The notes: generated by a model not told the origin, from the sequence alone. Shown: positions 16,457 through 29,859, counted from the stretch's first letter. The stretch: 64,000 bases of DNA from Anaerolineaceae bacterium (GCA_020634135.1 JACKCG010000004.1:62001-126000); one strand, 5' to 3'. Program-made: numbers and translations.

Positions 16457-17830
16457 TTATTTTAGCTTGCCGGCTTCTTCCATAAAGTGGATAGCGGTAT
16501 CAACCCCTTTGTGGAACATCTCGATGACGAAATGCTCATCCGGACCGTGTGCGCCGTCGTCGCTCAGACCGAAGCTCAACAGAATAATCGGCAGACCGCC
16601 CAGAAACCGCTGGAAATCAGCCAGAATCGGCAGCGTGCCGCCGCCACGTTCGAACAGGGGTGTTTTGCCCCAGCCCTTTTTATAGGCCGCGACAGCCGCA
16701 CCCATCATCGGGGAGCGTATATCCATGAGCGCCGGGTATGCGCCCGCCAGTAAGCGTACCTCGCTGCGGACACCGGGCGGGGTGATCCGGGCGATGTAGT
16801 CACGTACCAGCTCGTAAACGTGAGTCGGCTCCTGGTTGGCGACCAGGCGGCAGCTTATCTTTGCCAGCGCCTTCGCCGGCAGGACGGTTTTCTGTCCCGT
16901 GCCATAGAATCCACTGGCATACCCGTTGATTTCAAGGGTAGGCCGCGCCCCAATACGTTCGTGCAGGGCGTAACCCGGCTCGCCCCAGAAGGCCGGGACA
17001 CCGGTGGCCGCCTGCCATTGTGATTCTGTCCAGGCACTTTTTTGCAGTTCGGCGCGTTCTTCTGCCGAAAGCGGCAGAACGTCATCGTAAAAGCCTGGGA
17101 CGGCTACACTGCCGTCCGGCTTATGCAATTGGGCGATTATTTCTGCCAGGGCTTGCGCCGGGTTATGGACGATGCCGCCAAAGCCGCCACTGTGCAGGTC
17201 TTGCTTGGGGCCATAAACCTCGACTTCCATATAAGTCAGCCCGCGTGTCGAGTAGCCGATAGAGGGTTGGTCAACTGCCAGAATTGAGCCATCGGAAACA
17301 ACACAGACATCGGCCTTGAGCATCTCCCGGTTGGCGTCCACAAATGCGCCCAGGTTGGGCGTGCCGATTTCTTCCTCGCCTTCGATCAGGAATTTGAGGT
17401 TGACGGGTGGCTTGCCCGTCGCCAGCAGTGCTTCCGCCGCCTTCAACTGCGCAAACATCTGCCCCTTGTCGTCGCTCGAGCCGCGTGCATAAAGAATACC
17501 GTCACGCTCGACCGGTTCGAAGGGGGCGCTGTTCCAGCCATCCTCCATGTGGGCAGGTTGGACGTCATAGTGCCCGTAGACCAGCACCGTTGGTGCGGCT
17601 TCTCCCGCTCCCAGCCATTCACCGTAGACCACCGGATGCCCGGCGGTGGGCAGTATGTCGGCACGTTCAAAACCGACCCGCAGCATATCGTCGCGCAGCC
17701 ATTCCGCCGCTTTCTGCATGTCCCCTTTGTGCGCCGGGTCGGTGCTTACACTGGGGATGCGTATCCAGGTCTTGAGTTCTTCCAGGAAGCGCGCCCCATT
17801 AGTCTGTGCGTATTCGTGTGCGTTTGTCAT
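16457..17830 (-). CDS. M20 family dipeptidase/amidohydrolase, copy 1
   Basis: This 457-residue metallopeptidase of the ArgE/DapE/CPG2 group has the zinc-site motifs in order: GHYDVQPA (H87, D89), GSSDDKGQ (D120), EGEEEIG (about 150-155), CVVSDGS (D180) and a final GAHGPDEH. The dimerisation domain sits between about 195 and 310. Homologues cleave dipeptides or N-acyl amino acids; the substrate is not determined. A GGAAGGA precedes the ATG. It is the downstream member of a tandem pair with the next gene, about 25 bases away. Confidence 0.92.
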   Translation of the reverse strand: MTNAHEYAQTNGARFLEELKTWIRIPSVSTDPAHKGDMQKAAEWLRDDMLRVGFERADILPTAGHPVVYGEWLGAGEAAPTVLVYGHYDVQPAHMEDGWNSAPFEPVERDGILYARGSSDDKGQMFAQLKAAEALLATGKPPVNLKFLIEGEEEIGTPNLGAFVDANREMLKADVCVVSDGSILAVDQPSIGYSTRGLTYMEVEVYGPKQDLHSGGFGGIVHNPAQALAEIIAQLHKPDGSVAVPGFYDDVLPLSAEERAELQKSAWTESQWQAATGVPAFWGEPGYALHERIGARPTLEINGYASGFYGTGQKTVLPAKALAKISCRLVANQEPTHVYELVRDYIARITPPGVRSEVRLLAGAYPALMDIRSPMMGAAVAAYKKGWGKTPLFERGGGTLPILADFQRFLGGLPIILLSFGLSDDGAHGPDEHFVIEMFHKGVDTAIHFMEEAGKLK

Positions 17831-17855
17831 TGGTATCCTTCCAATATGTAAGTCA

Positions 17856-19232
17856 TTATTTGCCGGTTATCCGGGCGATTTCATCGTAAAAATACAGCAT
17901 GGTCTCCATGCCGCGCTGCCACATATCGAGGTAAACATGCTCGTTCGGGCCATGAGCGCCACAGCCCTTGTAGCCAAAAGCCATAAGAACCATCTGCGCG
18001 CCAAGTTCCCTTCGTAAGTCAAGCGTGATTGGCACGCTTCCCCCGGCACGGGAATAGTGCGGGCGGCGTCCCCAACCGCGCTCATAAGCTCGTAACCCGG
18101 CCTGCACTGCCGGTGAATGGCGGTCAATCACCACCGGCTCACCGATTGAGATCAGGCGCAGTTCAGCCCGAACGGTAGGTGGTGTAAGCTGGGCGATATA
18201 GTCCCGCACCAGTTCATAAGTGCGCTGCGAGGTCTGGTCGGCGACGAGGCGGCAACTGATTTTGGCGAGGGCACGGGCGGGCAGCACCGTCTTAAAGCCC
18301 TCTCCGGCGAAGCCCCCGGCAATCCCGTTGATTTCCAGCGTGGGACGTGCGCCGATACGTTCATGCAGGTTGTAGTCCGGCTCGCCCCACTGCGCGGGCG
18401 CGGCGGCGACATCATGCCACTCGGCTTCTATCCAGGGCATGGCTTTTGCGAGTTCGGCGCGTTCTTCGGCATCCAATGGCAGCACATCGTCATAGAAACC
18501 AGGAACGGTTACCCGGCCATCGGTGTCGTGAAGCTGGGCAATAATTTCCGCCAAGGCCTGCACCGGGTTATGCACGGTGCCGCCGAAAGCGCCGCTGTGC
18601 AGGTCGCGGGGTGGGCCAAAGACTTCTAACTCCATCGAGACCACGCCGCGCAGGGCATAACCCATGTCCGGTTGTTCCCGGTCTGTCATGCTGCCATCAC
18701 AGATTACGCAGACATCGCAGCGCAGTCGCTCCTGGTTCTGGGCTACGAACAGCGCCAGGTTCTCCGAAGATGATTCTTCCTCACCCTCGAACAGCAGTTT
18801 GATATTGACCGGGGGCGTGCCGGTAGCCAACAGCGCCTCAGCGGTCTTGATCTGCGCCATGACGTTGCTTTTACTGTCAATCGCGCCGCGTGCGTAGATT
18901 TTGCCATCTCGTTCCACCGGTTCAAATGGATCGCTGTCCCAGCCATCCGCGATTTCGGCGGGCTGGACATCATAGTGGCCGTAGGTCAGCACAGTGGGCG
19001 CGGCTTTTCCCGCCCCCAGCCATTCCCCGTATACAATCGGCTTGCCAGCGGTGGGGATGACTTCGGCCTGCATCCCGATGCGACGCATATCGGCCACCAG
19101 CCACTCGGCAGCGCGCAGGATGTCGGCATCATGTTTGGGAAGGGTACTGACACTGGGGATTCGCAGTAAGGCCTTGAGTTCCTCGCGGAATCGCCCCTGG
19201 TTAGCGTGAATATAGTCAAAAGCGGTGGTCAT
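17856..19232 (-). CDS. M20 family dipeptidase/amidohydrolase, copy 2
   Basis: The 458-residue protein is a paralogue of the preceding one, with the same order of motifs: GHYDVQPAE, GAIDSKSN (Asp retained but the usual second Asp is Ser), FEGEEESSSEN, CDGSM and GCGAHGPNEH. AAGGAG precedes the ATG. The tandem pair probably arose by duplication and then diverged in substrate, since the residues around the catalytic Asp differ. It begins about ten bases after the luciferase-like gene, suggesting one transcript of three genes. Confidence 0.9.
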   Translation of the reverse strand: MTTAFDYIHANQGRFREELKALLRIPSVSTLPKHDADILRAAEWLVADMRRIGMQAEVIPTAGKPIVYGEWLGAGKAAPTVLTYGHYDVQPAEIADGWDSDPFEPVERDGKIYARGAIDSKSNVMAQIKTAEALLATGTPPVNIKLLFEGEEESSSENLALFVAQNQERLRCDVCVICDGSMTDREQPDMGYALRGVVSMELEVFGPPRDLHSGAFGGTVHNPVQALAEIIAQLHDTDGRVTVPGFYDDVLPLDAEERAELAKAMPWIEAEWHDVAAAPAQWGEPDYNLHERIGARPTLEINGIAGGFAGEGFKTVLPARALAKISCRLVADQTSQRTYELVRDYIAQLTPPTVRAELRLISIGEPVVIDRHSPAVQAGLRAYERGWGRRPHYSRAGGSVPITLDLRRELGAQMVLMAFGYKGCGAHGPNEHVYLDMWQRGMETMLYFYDEIARITGK

Positions 19233-19241
19233 ACGCTCTCC

Positions 19242-20264
19242 TTATGCGCCGAATGCTTTCGCCGCGCTTTTCCACATCATCTTCTTTTCTTCTTCCTCCG
19301 GCTTGAAGGGGAAGTAATAGCCCACACGATCCAGCAGGCCGTTGTAACGCTCCTTGAGTTTGTAGGGGAGTTCATCGGGTGGGGCGACGACAGCAATTTC
19401 ATGGAGCATCTCGTCACTGATCTCTCGCCACATTTCATCCCATTTCCCTTGCCGGCTCATCATATTCAGCCGGCTGGCTACCTCATCCCAGCCATGCAGC
19501 GTCATGACCGAAGCATAGCTGGGTGTGCTGGCGTAAAATGCAATCTGTGTTTTGGTCATCAACGCGCTTTGCGCCATTTCCTCAGCATTCCGTCCAGTCA
19601 CGACGAAATTGGCGCAGGTCAGGGCAACATCGGCGCGAGAACGTCCGGCACGGGCAGCCCCGGCTTCAATATTGGGGATAATCAATTCTTTCAGGTAGCG
19701 CACTGTGTGAAAAGGGTGGACATGAAAGCCCTGGCAGAGTTCCCCGGCCAGCCGGCAGAGTACCTCGTTCACCCCGGCGATATATACCGGAATATCCGCA
19801 AAGGGCATGGGCGGGGGCGCGAAAAATGGCGTCATCAACGTAAAACGGTAGTATTCGCCGGTATAGCGCAACGGAACGCCCGTTTGCCACGTATTCCAGA
19901 TGGCGCGCATGGACTCGATGTACTCCCGTAGACGCGGGGCGGGGGGCTTCCAATCGGTGGAGAAGCGTTTGGTGATATGGGCTTTGACCTGTGTCCCCAG
20001 ACCAAGAATGAAACGCCCTTGAGACTGCTCGGCCAAGTCCCAGGCCATCCCCGCCATGACCATTGGGCTGCGTGGGAAGGCGACGGCAATGGCCGTCCCC
20101 AGGTTGATGCGCCCGGTAGCGGCAGCGGCGTGGGTGAGTGGCAGGAACGGGTTGTGGGCGGTCTCGGCAGTCCACAATCCGCTGAAACCGTAATCTTCTA
20201 CCCATCGGGCAAGGTCGCCGGAGGTATTGAGGTTATCGGGAAAAATGGTGACATCAAATTTCAT
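19242..20264 (-). CDS. Luciferase-like monooxygenase-family oxidoreductase, probably F420- or FMN-dependent
   Basis: The 340-residue TIM barrel has the LLM family pattern: WVEDYGFSGLWTAET, INLGTAIAVAFPRSPMVMA, LSQGRFILGLGTQVKAH-like loop, and a C-terminal PPDELPYKLKERY segment. Subfamilies of this kind are usually F420-dependent, but the cofactor cannot be decided from sequence reading alone. It is the first gene of the three-gene minus-strand group with the M20 peptidases. The ribosome binding site is weak. Confidence 0.85.
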   Translation of the reverse strand: MKFDVTIFPDNLNTSGDLARWVEDYGFSGLWTAETAHNPFLPLTHAAAATGRINLGTAIAVAFPRSPMVMAGMAWDLAEQSQGRFILGLGTQVKAHITKRFSTDWKPPAPRLREYIESMRAIWNTWQTGVPLRYTGEYYRFTLMTPFFAPPPMPFADIPVYIAGVNEVLCRLAGELCQGFHVHPFHTVRYLKELIIPNIEAGAARAGRSRADVALTCANFVVTGRNAEEMAQSALMTKTQIAFYASTPSYASVMTLHGWDEVASRLNMMSRQGKWDEMWREISDEMLHEIAVVAPPDELPYKLKERYNGLLDRVGYYFPFKPEEEEKKMMWKSAAKAFGA

Positions 20265-20349
20265 ACGAAAGAAAACCTTTTCTATTGTGCCAGATTCATC
20301 AGAATTATGGTAAACGGTTTGCGTGCAATTCGCTAGGCCACCGGCATGG

Positions 20350-20358
20350 TGCTATAAT
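20350..20358 (+). promoter_or_regulatory. Extended -10 promoter for the SpoIIE-type phosphatase gene
   Basis: The sequence TGC-TATAAT is an extended -10 element 36 bases upstream of the start codon. No good -35 hexamer is seen, which is normal for this promoter class. Confidence 0.5.
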
Positions 20359-20394
20359 TCAGAGTGTGATAAATGAGGGAATTAAAGGTGTTTT

Positions 20395-21663
20395 ATGTCT
20401 GATCAACCGTTACCCGGTACTATAGGCTCGGAGCATTTATTGACGTTATACCAGATCACCCTGGCGATGAATTCCAGCCTGGAATTTGATGACGCGCTGG
20501 AAAACATCATGAACTCGGTGATGCAGGTCACGAAGGCCGAGCGCGGTGTGCTGATGGGTTTGAATGACGATACCGGCGAACCGGAAATCCTGGTGGCGCG
20601 GGGCGTGACCGGTGAAAAGCTGGCACGGGAAGACGCTTACAGCACCACCATCGTGAACCAGGTGTTGCAGACTCGTGAACCGCTGCTCACCAATAATGCG
20701 ATGCATGATACCAGCATCAACCCCGGCCAGAGCATCATTATGCGCGGGCTGCGGGCGATTCTGTGCGCGCCTATGCTGGTGCAAGACCGGATTGTGGGCA
20801 TCATCTACGTGGACACCTCGATGCGTACCGGTAATTTCACTGAATCCGACCGTGACCTGTTGAGCGCAGTCGCCGGACAAGCTGGTGTCTCGCTGGAGAA
20901 TGCCCGGCTCTATCGGGTCGCAGTGGAAAAAGGGCGCATTGAGCGGGAATTGCAGTTAGCGCGTGACCTCCAGGAAAACCTGCTGCCGGAAAAAATGCCG
21001 GAAATGGCGGGATATGAGGTTGCTGCCGCCTGGCAGTCCGCACGCGAGATGGCTGGCGACTTTTATGATGTGTTCAAACTGAATGATGACACGCTGGGCG
21101 TTGTCATGGCGGATGTATCGGATAAAGGCGCTGGGGCGGCGATGTTTATGGCGGTGGCCCGCAGCATGATTCGCACCCATGCTTTTTCCGGCCTTTCTCC
21201 CTTTAATACCCTGTACCAGACGAATGATCTCATTCTGGATGATGCCCGCAGTGGCATGTTTGTCACGGTGTATCACAGTATTTTCCACCTCAATGGGGAA
21301 AGTGTGCATATCAACGCAGGGCATAACCCTTCGCTCATCTACCGGGCGCGAACGAAACAGACATCGTATATGTCTCGCGGCGGGCGGGCGATTGGCTGGT
21401 TCCCGGATAATCCGCTGCACGAAGAAAAGACGCGCCTGGAAGCTGGCGACGTGATGGTGTTCTACACGGACGGTGTGACCGAATCGGAAAATATGAGTGG
21501 TGGTTTCTTCGGCGAAGAACGGCTGGCGCAGTGTGTGCTGGACTCGGCGCACAGCTCGGCTCAAGCGATCCTGGATCATATTATCAACCAGGTCGAAGTC
21601 TTCCGGGATGGTGCGCCCCCCTTTGATGATCTTACGCTGCTGGTGGTGCGATACACCGGGTAG
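20395..21663 (+). CDS. GAF-domain SpoIIE-type PP2C serine phosphatase
   Basis: The 422-residue protein has an N-terminal GAF domain (about 15-180) and a SpoIIE/RsbU-type PP2C phosphatase domain (about 195-420). The phosphatase part shows the linker ERELQLARDLQENLLP, the metal-site motif GDFYDVF, VVMADVSDKGAGAAMFMA, NAGHNPSLIY and FYTDGVTE. Such proteins dephosphorylate anti-anti-sigma factors in partner-switching stress circuits, with the GAF domain sensing a ligand. No STAS or RsbW-like gene lies nearby. The start ATG is close to an AAAGGTG and an extended -10 promoter. Confidence 0.92.
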   Translation: MSDQPLPGTIGSEHLLTLYQITLAMNSSLEFDDALENIMNSVMQVTKAERGVLMGLNDDTGEPEILVARGVTGEKLAREDAYSTTIVNQVLQTREPLLTNNAMHDTSINPGQSIIMRGLRAILCAPMLVQDRIVGIIYVDTSMRTGNFTESDRDLLSAVAGQAGVSLENARLYRVAVEKGRIERELQLARDLQENLLPEKMPEMAGYEVAAAWQSAREMAGDFYDVFKLNDDTLGVVMADVSDKGAGAAMFMAVARSMIRTHAFSGLSPFNTLYQTNDLILDDARSGMFVTVYHSIFHLNGESVHINAGHNPSLIYRARTKQTSYMSRGGRAIGWFPDNPLHEEKTRLEAGDVMVFYTDGVTESENMSGGFFGEERLAQCVLDSAHSSAQAILDHIINQVEVFRDGAPPFDDLTLLVVRYTG

Positions 21664-21716
21664 AAGCCTTCATCCTGGCATCTTTGTTTGAATCTTTCGC
21701 AGATTGGACTTCAACA

Positions 21717-22727
21717 ATGCAAAACTTCCTCAAGCGACTGTATCTCCTCCTGATGACGATCATCCTGGCGGTTGTCGTCTTTATCGCCTTGCTCGCCCCG
21801 GCACAGATGGGTAGTTGGTTGACGACTTCGCTTTCTGAGACATCGAGTATTTTACGAATTGTGCTGGCAGCCATCATAGGGGGCGGCCTGCTGGCAATCA
21901 CCTATCTCCAGGTGCGTCCGGTGCGGCAGGAACACAGTGGGTTGGTTATGAAGGTTTCCGGCGCGATCACCGATGTGAGTATTGAGTCTGCGCGGGATCG
22001 CATCCTTAAAGCCGTCGAGGCCGTCCCTGACGTCATTTCGGCGGAGGCGACGATCAAGCCGGTGCGTGGCAAAGCCGACATGGAACTCCATGTGATTGTC
22101 ATGGGACACGGGATTAAGTTGCCGGATAAGCAGAAAGAGATTAACCGGGCGCTCAAACTGGTTATTAACAAGCAGCTTGGCCTGCAAATGGCTGGACGCC
22201 CGCGCGTGCATATTGAGCTACACACCGAAGCGGGACAAAGCGCCGCCCCACAGTTGCCCAAACCAGCGGAGGAAAAGGCGTCTGTTAAGCCAGCCGAGGT
22301 ACTCAGACCAGCGGAGGCAAAAGCGCCCGCTAAACCGGCAGAACTGCCCAAACCGGTGGAAGCTGTTGAGCCGGAGCCAGAAGCGAAGAACGGAGGCGGG
22401 CTTTTTGGCGGTTGGCGGCGTAATCGCCACCCGGAAGATGCCCCCGAATCAGTTATACCCCCAGCGGCGATGACGAAGGATGCGCCATCTACGCCCCCAT
22501 CGCCTACTCCTCCGGCGGTGGACGATGTGGATGACTCCGATGACGACATGAGTGACTCTGATGAGGATGGGAGTGACACACTGATTCTGAACAGCGAAGA
22601 ACAGGCTTCGGCCCGGCAGCAGTTGGCCGATATTCTGGGGATGCCGCTGGACGACGAAAACGAGGATGATGACAGTCTGTCACCCGGCGAAGCGGACGAG
22701 GATGAAGCCAGGCCGCAGGATGATTAG
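21717..22727 (+). CDS. Asp23/AmaP-like membrane protein with acidic tail
   Basis: The 336-residue protein has two membrane helices near the N-terminus (about 7-30 and 45-65). A domain like the alkaline-shock membrane-anchor proteins follows (SGLVMKVSGAITDVSIESARDRIL, then the MELHVIVMGHGIKLPDKQKEI region). Last come a Pro/Ala/Glu-Lys repeat zone (AEVLRPAEAKAPAKPAELPKP type) and a strongly acidic Asp/Ser-rich tail. It is probably a membrane-attached scaffold or envelope-stress protein. The ATG at 21717 is preferred to an upstream TTG because it begins right before the first helix. Confidence 0.6.
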   Translation: MQNFLKRLYLLLMTIILAVVVFIALLAPAQMGSWLTTSLSETSSILRIVLAAIIGGGLLAITYLQVRPVRQEHSGLVMKVSGAITDVSIESARDRILKAVEAVPDVISAEATIKPVRGKADMELHVIVMGHGIKLPDKQKEINRALKLVINKQLGLQMAGRPRVHIELHTEAGQSAAPQLPKPAEEKASVKPAEVLRPAEAKAPAKPAELPKPVEAVEPEPEAKNGGGLFGGWRRNRHPEDAPESVIPPAAMTKDAPSTPPSPTPPAVDDVDDSDDDMSDSDEDGSDTLILNSEEQASARQQLADILGMPLDDENEDDDSLSPGEADEDEARPQDD

Positions 22728-22820
22728 ATAATAATGAAGTCACCGTATCGAACAAGCATCCTGAGTGTTTCGTTTTTGAGTGCTTAATCTATTCATGCTG
22801 GCTGTGCATCAGGAAAAGTA

Positions 22821-24038
22821 ATGTCTCGCGGATCAATGAGCATAATCTACGGTCAGACGACCCGTTGGGTGCTGATCGCGGTATTGGCGGTTGGCCTGCT
22901 GGTCGCCATGTGGCAGGTGCATAACACGCTCCTGCTGGTTTTTACGTCTATCATCCTAGTGGTATTGTTCACGATGCCTACCCGGTTTCTCGTGCGGTTG
23001 GGTGCGCCGAGGACTCCGGCGGTTTTGTTCTCGCTGTTCGGGTTCTTGATTATCCTGATCGTGCTGATGCTGCTGGCATTCCCTTCATTATTCCAGCAAT
23101 TCACGACTCTGGCCTCGACAATTCCCGAAGGCGTCAACCAGATTGTGCAGCAGTGGGAAGACATCCAGAATGATGAAACCGGCGAACTTAAGGAACAGTA
23201 TCCTTTTGTTGCCAGCTTGCAACTGTTTCTCAAAGATACCTTCCAACTTGACAGTTTAGAGGAGCTTTTTGCCGAAATCACCCGGCAGCTTGGTGGCGCG
23301 ATTGGACAATTGGGCGGTTCGGTGCTGCCGGTGGTCAGCGGCTTCGCGGATATCCTGCTCGGTCTGGTGATCGTCATTATTGTGACATTGTACTTCCTGG
23401 CCGACCCCTATAACTACGAACAGGGGGTGATCCGCATGTTTCCCCTCAGCTATCGCCACCGTGTTCGTGAAATCATTGACCGGATTGACTTCACACTGCG
23501 TATCTGGTTGCAGGGACAGCTTCTGTTGATGCTGATCGTCGGTATCGCCAGTGGCATTGGCCTGGCGTTGCTGGGAATCAAGCAGGCGGCGGCGCTGGGG
23601 GTGCTGGCGGGAGTCTTCTCGTTTGTGCCGAACTTCGGGCCGATTGCGGCGCTGCTTCCATCCCTTGCTGTGGGTCTGGTGCAGACTCCGGATAAAGTTT
23701 TGTGGATTGTGCTGATTATCTACGGGACATCGGCACTGCAAAGCCAGATTGTCGCCCCGTTGATTTTCCAGGAAAGCCTGAATATCCCCCCGGTACTGGT
23801 GTTGGTCGGGCAGATCATTGCGGCAGTCTTCTTCGGGGTGCTGGGGTTGATGATGGCCGTGCCGTTGACAGCGATCACGATTATCCTGGTGCAGGAAGTC
23901 TATATAAAGGATATTCTGGGAGACCGCCCGCCAGTGGAAGCTGCCCCTGAGGCCAAGCCCCATACTGAGGATGCCGTGATGGCAAGTGCGCTTCCAGAGC
24001 AAGGGGCTAAAGCACCTCATTCATTGAGGAACCCGTAA
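22821..24038 (+). CDS. AI-2E family (DUF20) transporter
   Basis: The 405-residue protein has about eight membrane helices and the family features: helices 1-3 at residues 10-90, a soluble insert (about 95-165), then VIVIIVTLYFLADP, a GQLLLMLIVGIASGIGLALLGI helix, and the FVPNFGPIAALLPSLAVGL signature. Members act as AI-2 exporters or Na+/H+ antiporters, and the substrate cannot be assigned. AGGAAAA precedes the ATG. A hairpin terminator follows its stop codon. Confidence 0.9.
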   Translation: MSRGSMSIIYGQTTRWVLIAVLAVGLLVAMWQVHNTLLLVFTSIILVVLFTMPTRFLVRLGAPRTPAVLFSLFGFLIILIVLMLLAFPSLFQQFTTLASTIPEGVNQIVQQWEDIQNDETGELKEQYPFVASLQLFLKDTFQLDSLEELFAEITRQLGGAIGQLGGSVLPVVSGFADILLGLVIVIIVTLYFLADPYNYEQGVIRMFPLSYRHRVREIIDRIDFTLRIWLQGQLLLMLIVGIASGIGLALLGIKQAAALGVLAGVFSFVPNFGPIAALLPSLAVGLVQTPDKVLWIVLIIYGTSALQSQIVAPLIFQESLNIPPVLVLVGQIIAAVFFGVLGLMMAVPLTAITIILVQEVYIKDILGDRPPVEAAPEAKPHTEDAVMASALPEQGAKAPHSLRNP

Positions 24039-24066
24039 GAACCGACCTTGTATAGGTTCTTTTTTC
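24038..24066 (+). terminator. Terminator before the rRNA operon
   Basis: The stem agaacc/ggttct is followed by a run of six T, ending the AI-2E transcript upstream of the rRNA promoter. Confidence 0.75.
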
Positions 24067-24110
24067 CCAAATATCCCAAACGAGTTTTAAAAGCAGGTGA
24101 AAAACTAGTA

Positions 24111-24139
24111 TTGACAGGTATAGGGACGGTTGGTATCCT
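24111..24139 (+). promoter_or_regulatory. rRNA operon promoter (P1)
   Basis: TTGACA and TATCCT are separated by exactly 17 bases, a near-consensus housekeeping promoter about 135 bases upstream of the mature 16S rRNA. Confidence 0.85.
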
Positions 24140-24176
24140 ATTCGCACGTTGACACGCCGCCAGTAAAGAGGTGGCG

Positions 24177-24212
24177 GGGCGCAGGTTAACAACAGAAGAG
24201 TGCAGACGGAAG
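24177..24212 (+). other. 16S rRNA processing-stem 5' arm
   Basis: The segments gttaacaacag (24185-24195) and agacggaag (24204-24212) are complementary to ctgttgttaac (25844-25854) and cttccgtct (25828-25836) downstream of 16S. Together they would form the long precursor stem that RNase III cuts to release 16S. The 16 bases at 24177-24192 recur at 26291-26306 in front of 23S. Confidence 0.75.
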
Positions 24213-24272
24213 AAAAGAACAGCAGAGATGAACTGCTGAGAACAAACATAACGACAGCAAGCCTGTCAAGAT

Positions 24273-25776
<1,504 letters not shown>

Positions 25777-25827
25777 GAACATTGAAGGGCATCCGCGAGG
25801 ATGACCTTCGACAAACACAATCAAACT

Positions 25828-25858
25828 CTTCCGTCTCACTCCCCTGTTGTTAACCCGC
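25828..25858 (+). other. 16S rRNA processing-stem 3' arm
   Basis: This is the complement of the arm at 24181-24212, with two perfect blocks of 9 and 11 bp separated by a mismatched spacer. Confidence 0.7.
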
Positions 25859-25884
25859 AGAGCATCTTTCCAATGAGATAACAT

Positions 25885-25959
<75 letters not shown>

Positions 25960-25973
25960 CAGGGCATCATCTT

Positions 25974-26049
25974 GGGGATGTAGCTCAGTTGGGAGAGCGG
26001 TGCCTTTGCAAGGCATAGGTCAGGGGTTCGAGTCCCCTCATCTCCACCA
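25974..26049 (+). tRNA. tRNA-Ala (TGC)
   Basis: The acceptor stem GGGGATG/CATCTCC, anticodon TGC at 26007-26009, and T-loop GGTTCGAGTCC identify it. Unlike its Ile neighbour, it has the 3' CCA encoded at 26047-26049. Confidence 0.95.
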
Positions 26050-26068
26050 TGTTAATCCGAATATTGCC

Positions 26069-26097
26069 TTGACAGTCATTCTGGATGGCGATATACT
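26069..26097 (+). promoter_or_regulatory. Internal promoter upstream of 23S rRNA
   Basis: TTGACA and TATACT are separated by 17 bases, close to consensus, and lie only 20 bases after tRNA-Ala. It would allow 23S and 5S to be transcribed independently of 16S. Confidence 0.7.
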
Positions 26098-26199
26098 AAC
26101 ACAAAGCAAACAGATTGAACGGTTGAAAAACTACTTGAGCTTTGTAAACAGCACAACCCAAACTGAATAGCAGTGACAAGGTATAGAACCGAGGGAAGC

Positions 26200-26228
26200 A
26201 GCGGCCCGGTAGATACCGGGCTGTTTTC
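26200..26228 (+). terminator. Terminator-like hairpin between internal promoter and 23S
   Basis: The stem ggcccggta/taccgggct (about 9 bp, one G-T pair) is followed by gttttcg, so it resembles a weak intrinsic terminator or attenuator about 130 bases upstream of mature 23S. rRNA antitermination would be needed to pass it. Confidence 0.5.
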
Positions 26229-26290
26229 GTCTCAAGGCGGGTGGATGTAAGGGGACTTACAGACAGCCGCCTGGGGAGGAGAACTCCGCA

Positions 26291-26319
26291 GGGCGCAGGT
26301 TAACAAGTGCATACAAGCG
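26291..26319 (+). other. 23S rRNA processing-stem 5' arm
   Basis: This arm starts with gggcgcaggttaacaa, a 16-base copy of the 16S leader at 24177. The segments acaagt and catacaagcg (26303-26319) pair with cgcttgtatg and acttgt (29232-29249) behind 23S. Confidence 0.7.
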
Positions 26320-26360
26320 ATAAAAGTAACGCGAGAGTATCGATTTCTCCGTATCACATG

Positions 26361-29186
<2,826 letters not shown>

Positions 29187-29231
29187 GATGTGCTGCGGGG
29201 AAGTCGGCACTCTGGCGTGAAAGAAAGAGAC

Positions 29232-29249
29232 GCTTGTATGAGACTTGTG
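29232..29249 (+). other. 23S rRNA processing-stem 3' arm
   Basis: cgcttgtatg pairs perfectly over 10 bp with 26310-26319, and acttgt with 26303-26308, closing the 23S precursor stem. Confidence 0.65.
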
Positions 29250-29283
29250 CAAACGAGTTGAAGAAAAGGGAAAAGCGCAAGGC

Positions 29284-29401
29284 TGTTGGTGGCTAGAGCG
29301 GTGGGGGTACACCCGGCTCCATTCCGAACCCGGAAGTTAAGCCCACAAGCGCGGATGGTACTGCCCTGGTAACGGGGTGGGAGAGTACGCCGCTGCCAAC
29401 G
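29284..29401 (+). rRNA. rrf: 5S ribosomal RNA
   Basis: About 118 bases, with terminal helix gttgg/ccaac and the conserved core ctccattccgaacccggaagttaag. It is the last gene of the operon and is followed by a T-rich stretch. Confidence 0.93.
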
Positions 29402-29404
29402 CAC

Positions 29405-29422
29405 CTTCTTTTTCCCTTTTTT
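29405..29422 (+). terminator. T-rich end of the rRNA operon
   Basis: The tract ttctttttcccttttttg directly follows 5S rRNA. No separate hairpin is needed beyond the 5S terminal helix, but the termination mechanism is a guess. Confidence 0.45.
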
Positions 29423-29568
29423 GATTCCCCTTCCCCCCTGGAATCACTTCTTTCCTTCATATCTCAAATTATTTACGGCAATTCACAAAAACTCAACAGA
29501 TTCCCTTTTGTTTTACCCGTATGATAATTCTGTAATGTCAGTCAGGACTTATGCAGAGGGAATGAATT

Positions 29569-29859
29569 ATGAGCTACAGTGACCTTGTTTATCAACTTGG
29601 GCAGCGTTACACCGAGGTAATGCAGCAAAACCCTGACGAACAGTATCCCCAGATCACCGGCAACCTCTCCGACCTGCTGGATAACAATGCCCTGAATGAC
29701 CTCCCGCCGCTCCAGGGGGAATATCGGATTGCCTACTATGACAGCGATGGCTCGAACCATCTTCTGGAGGTGAGTTTCGGGCTTGGCACATACGAGGCTG
29801 TCGGCAAGCCTGTTGCCCATCCACCTTTCTATGATTCTTCCGCATCCTGGGAGGCCTGA
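29569..29859 (+). CDS. Small protein of unknown function (96 aa)
   Basis: I do not recognise this acidic, soluble 96-residue protein. It has no signal peptide, membrane helix or known motif; its middle reads LPPLQGEYRIAYYDSDGSNH and could form a small beta-rich domain. AGAGGGA lies seven bases before the ATG, and a hairpin terminator follows. That framing supports a real single-gene transcript after the rRNA operon. Confidence 0.65.
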   Translation: MSYSDLVYQLGQRYTEVMQQNPDEQYPQITGNLSDLLDNNALNDLPPLQGEYRIAYYDSDGSNHLLEVSFGLGTYEAVGKPVAHPPFYDSSASWEA

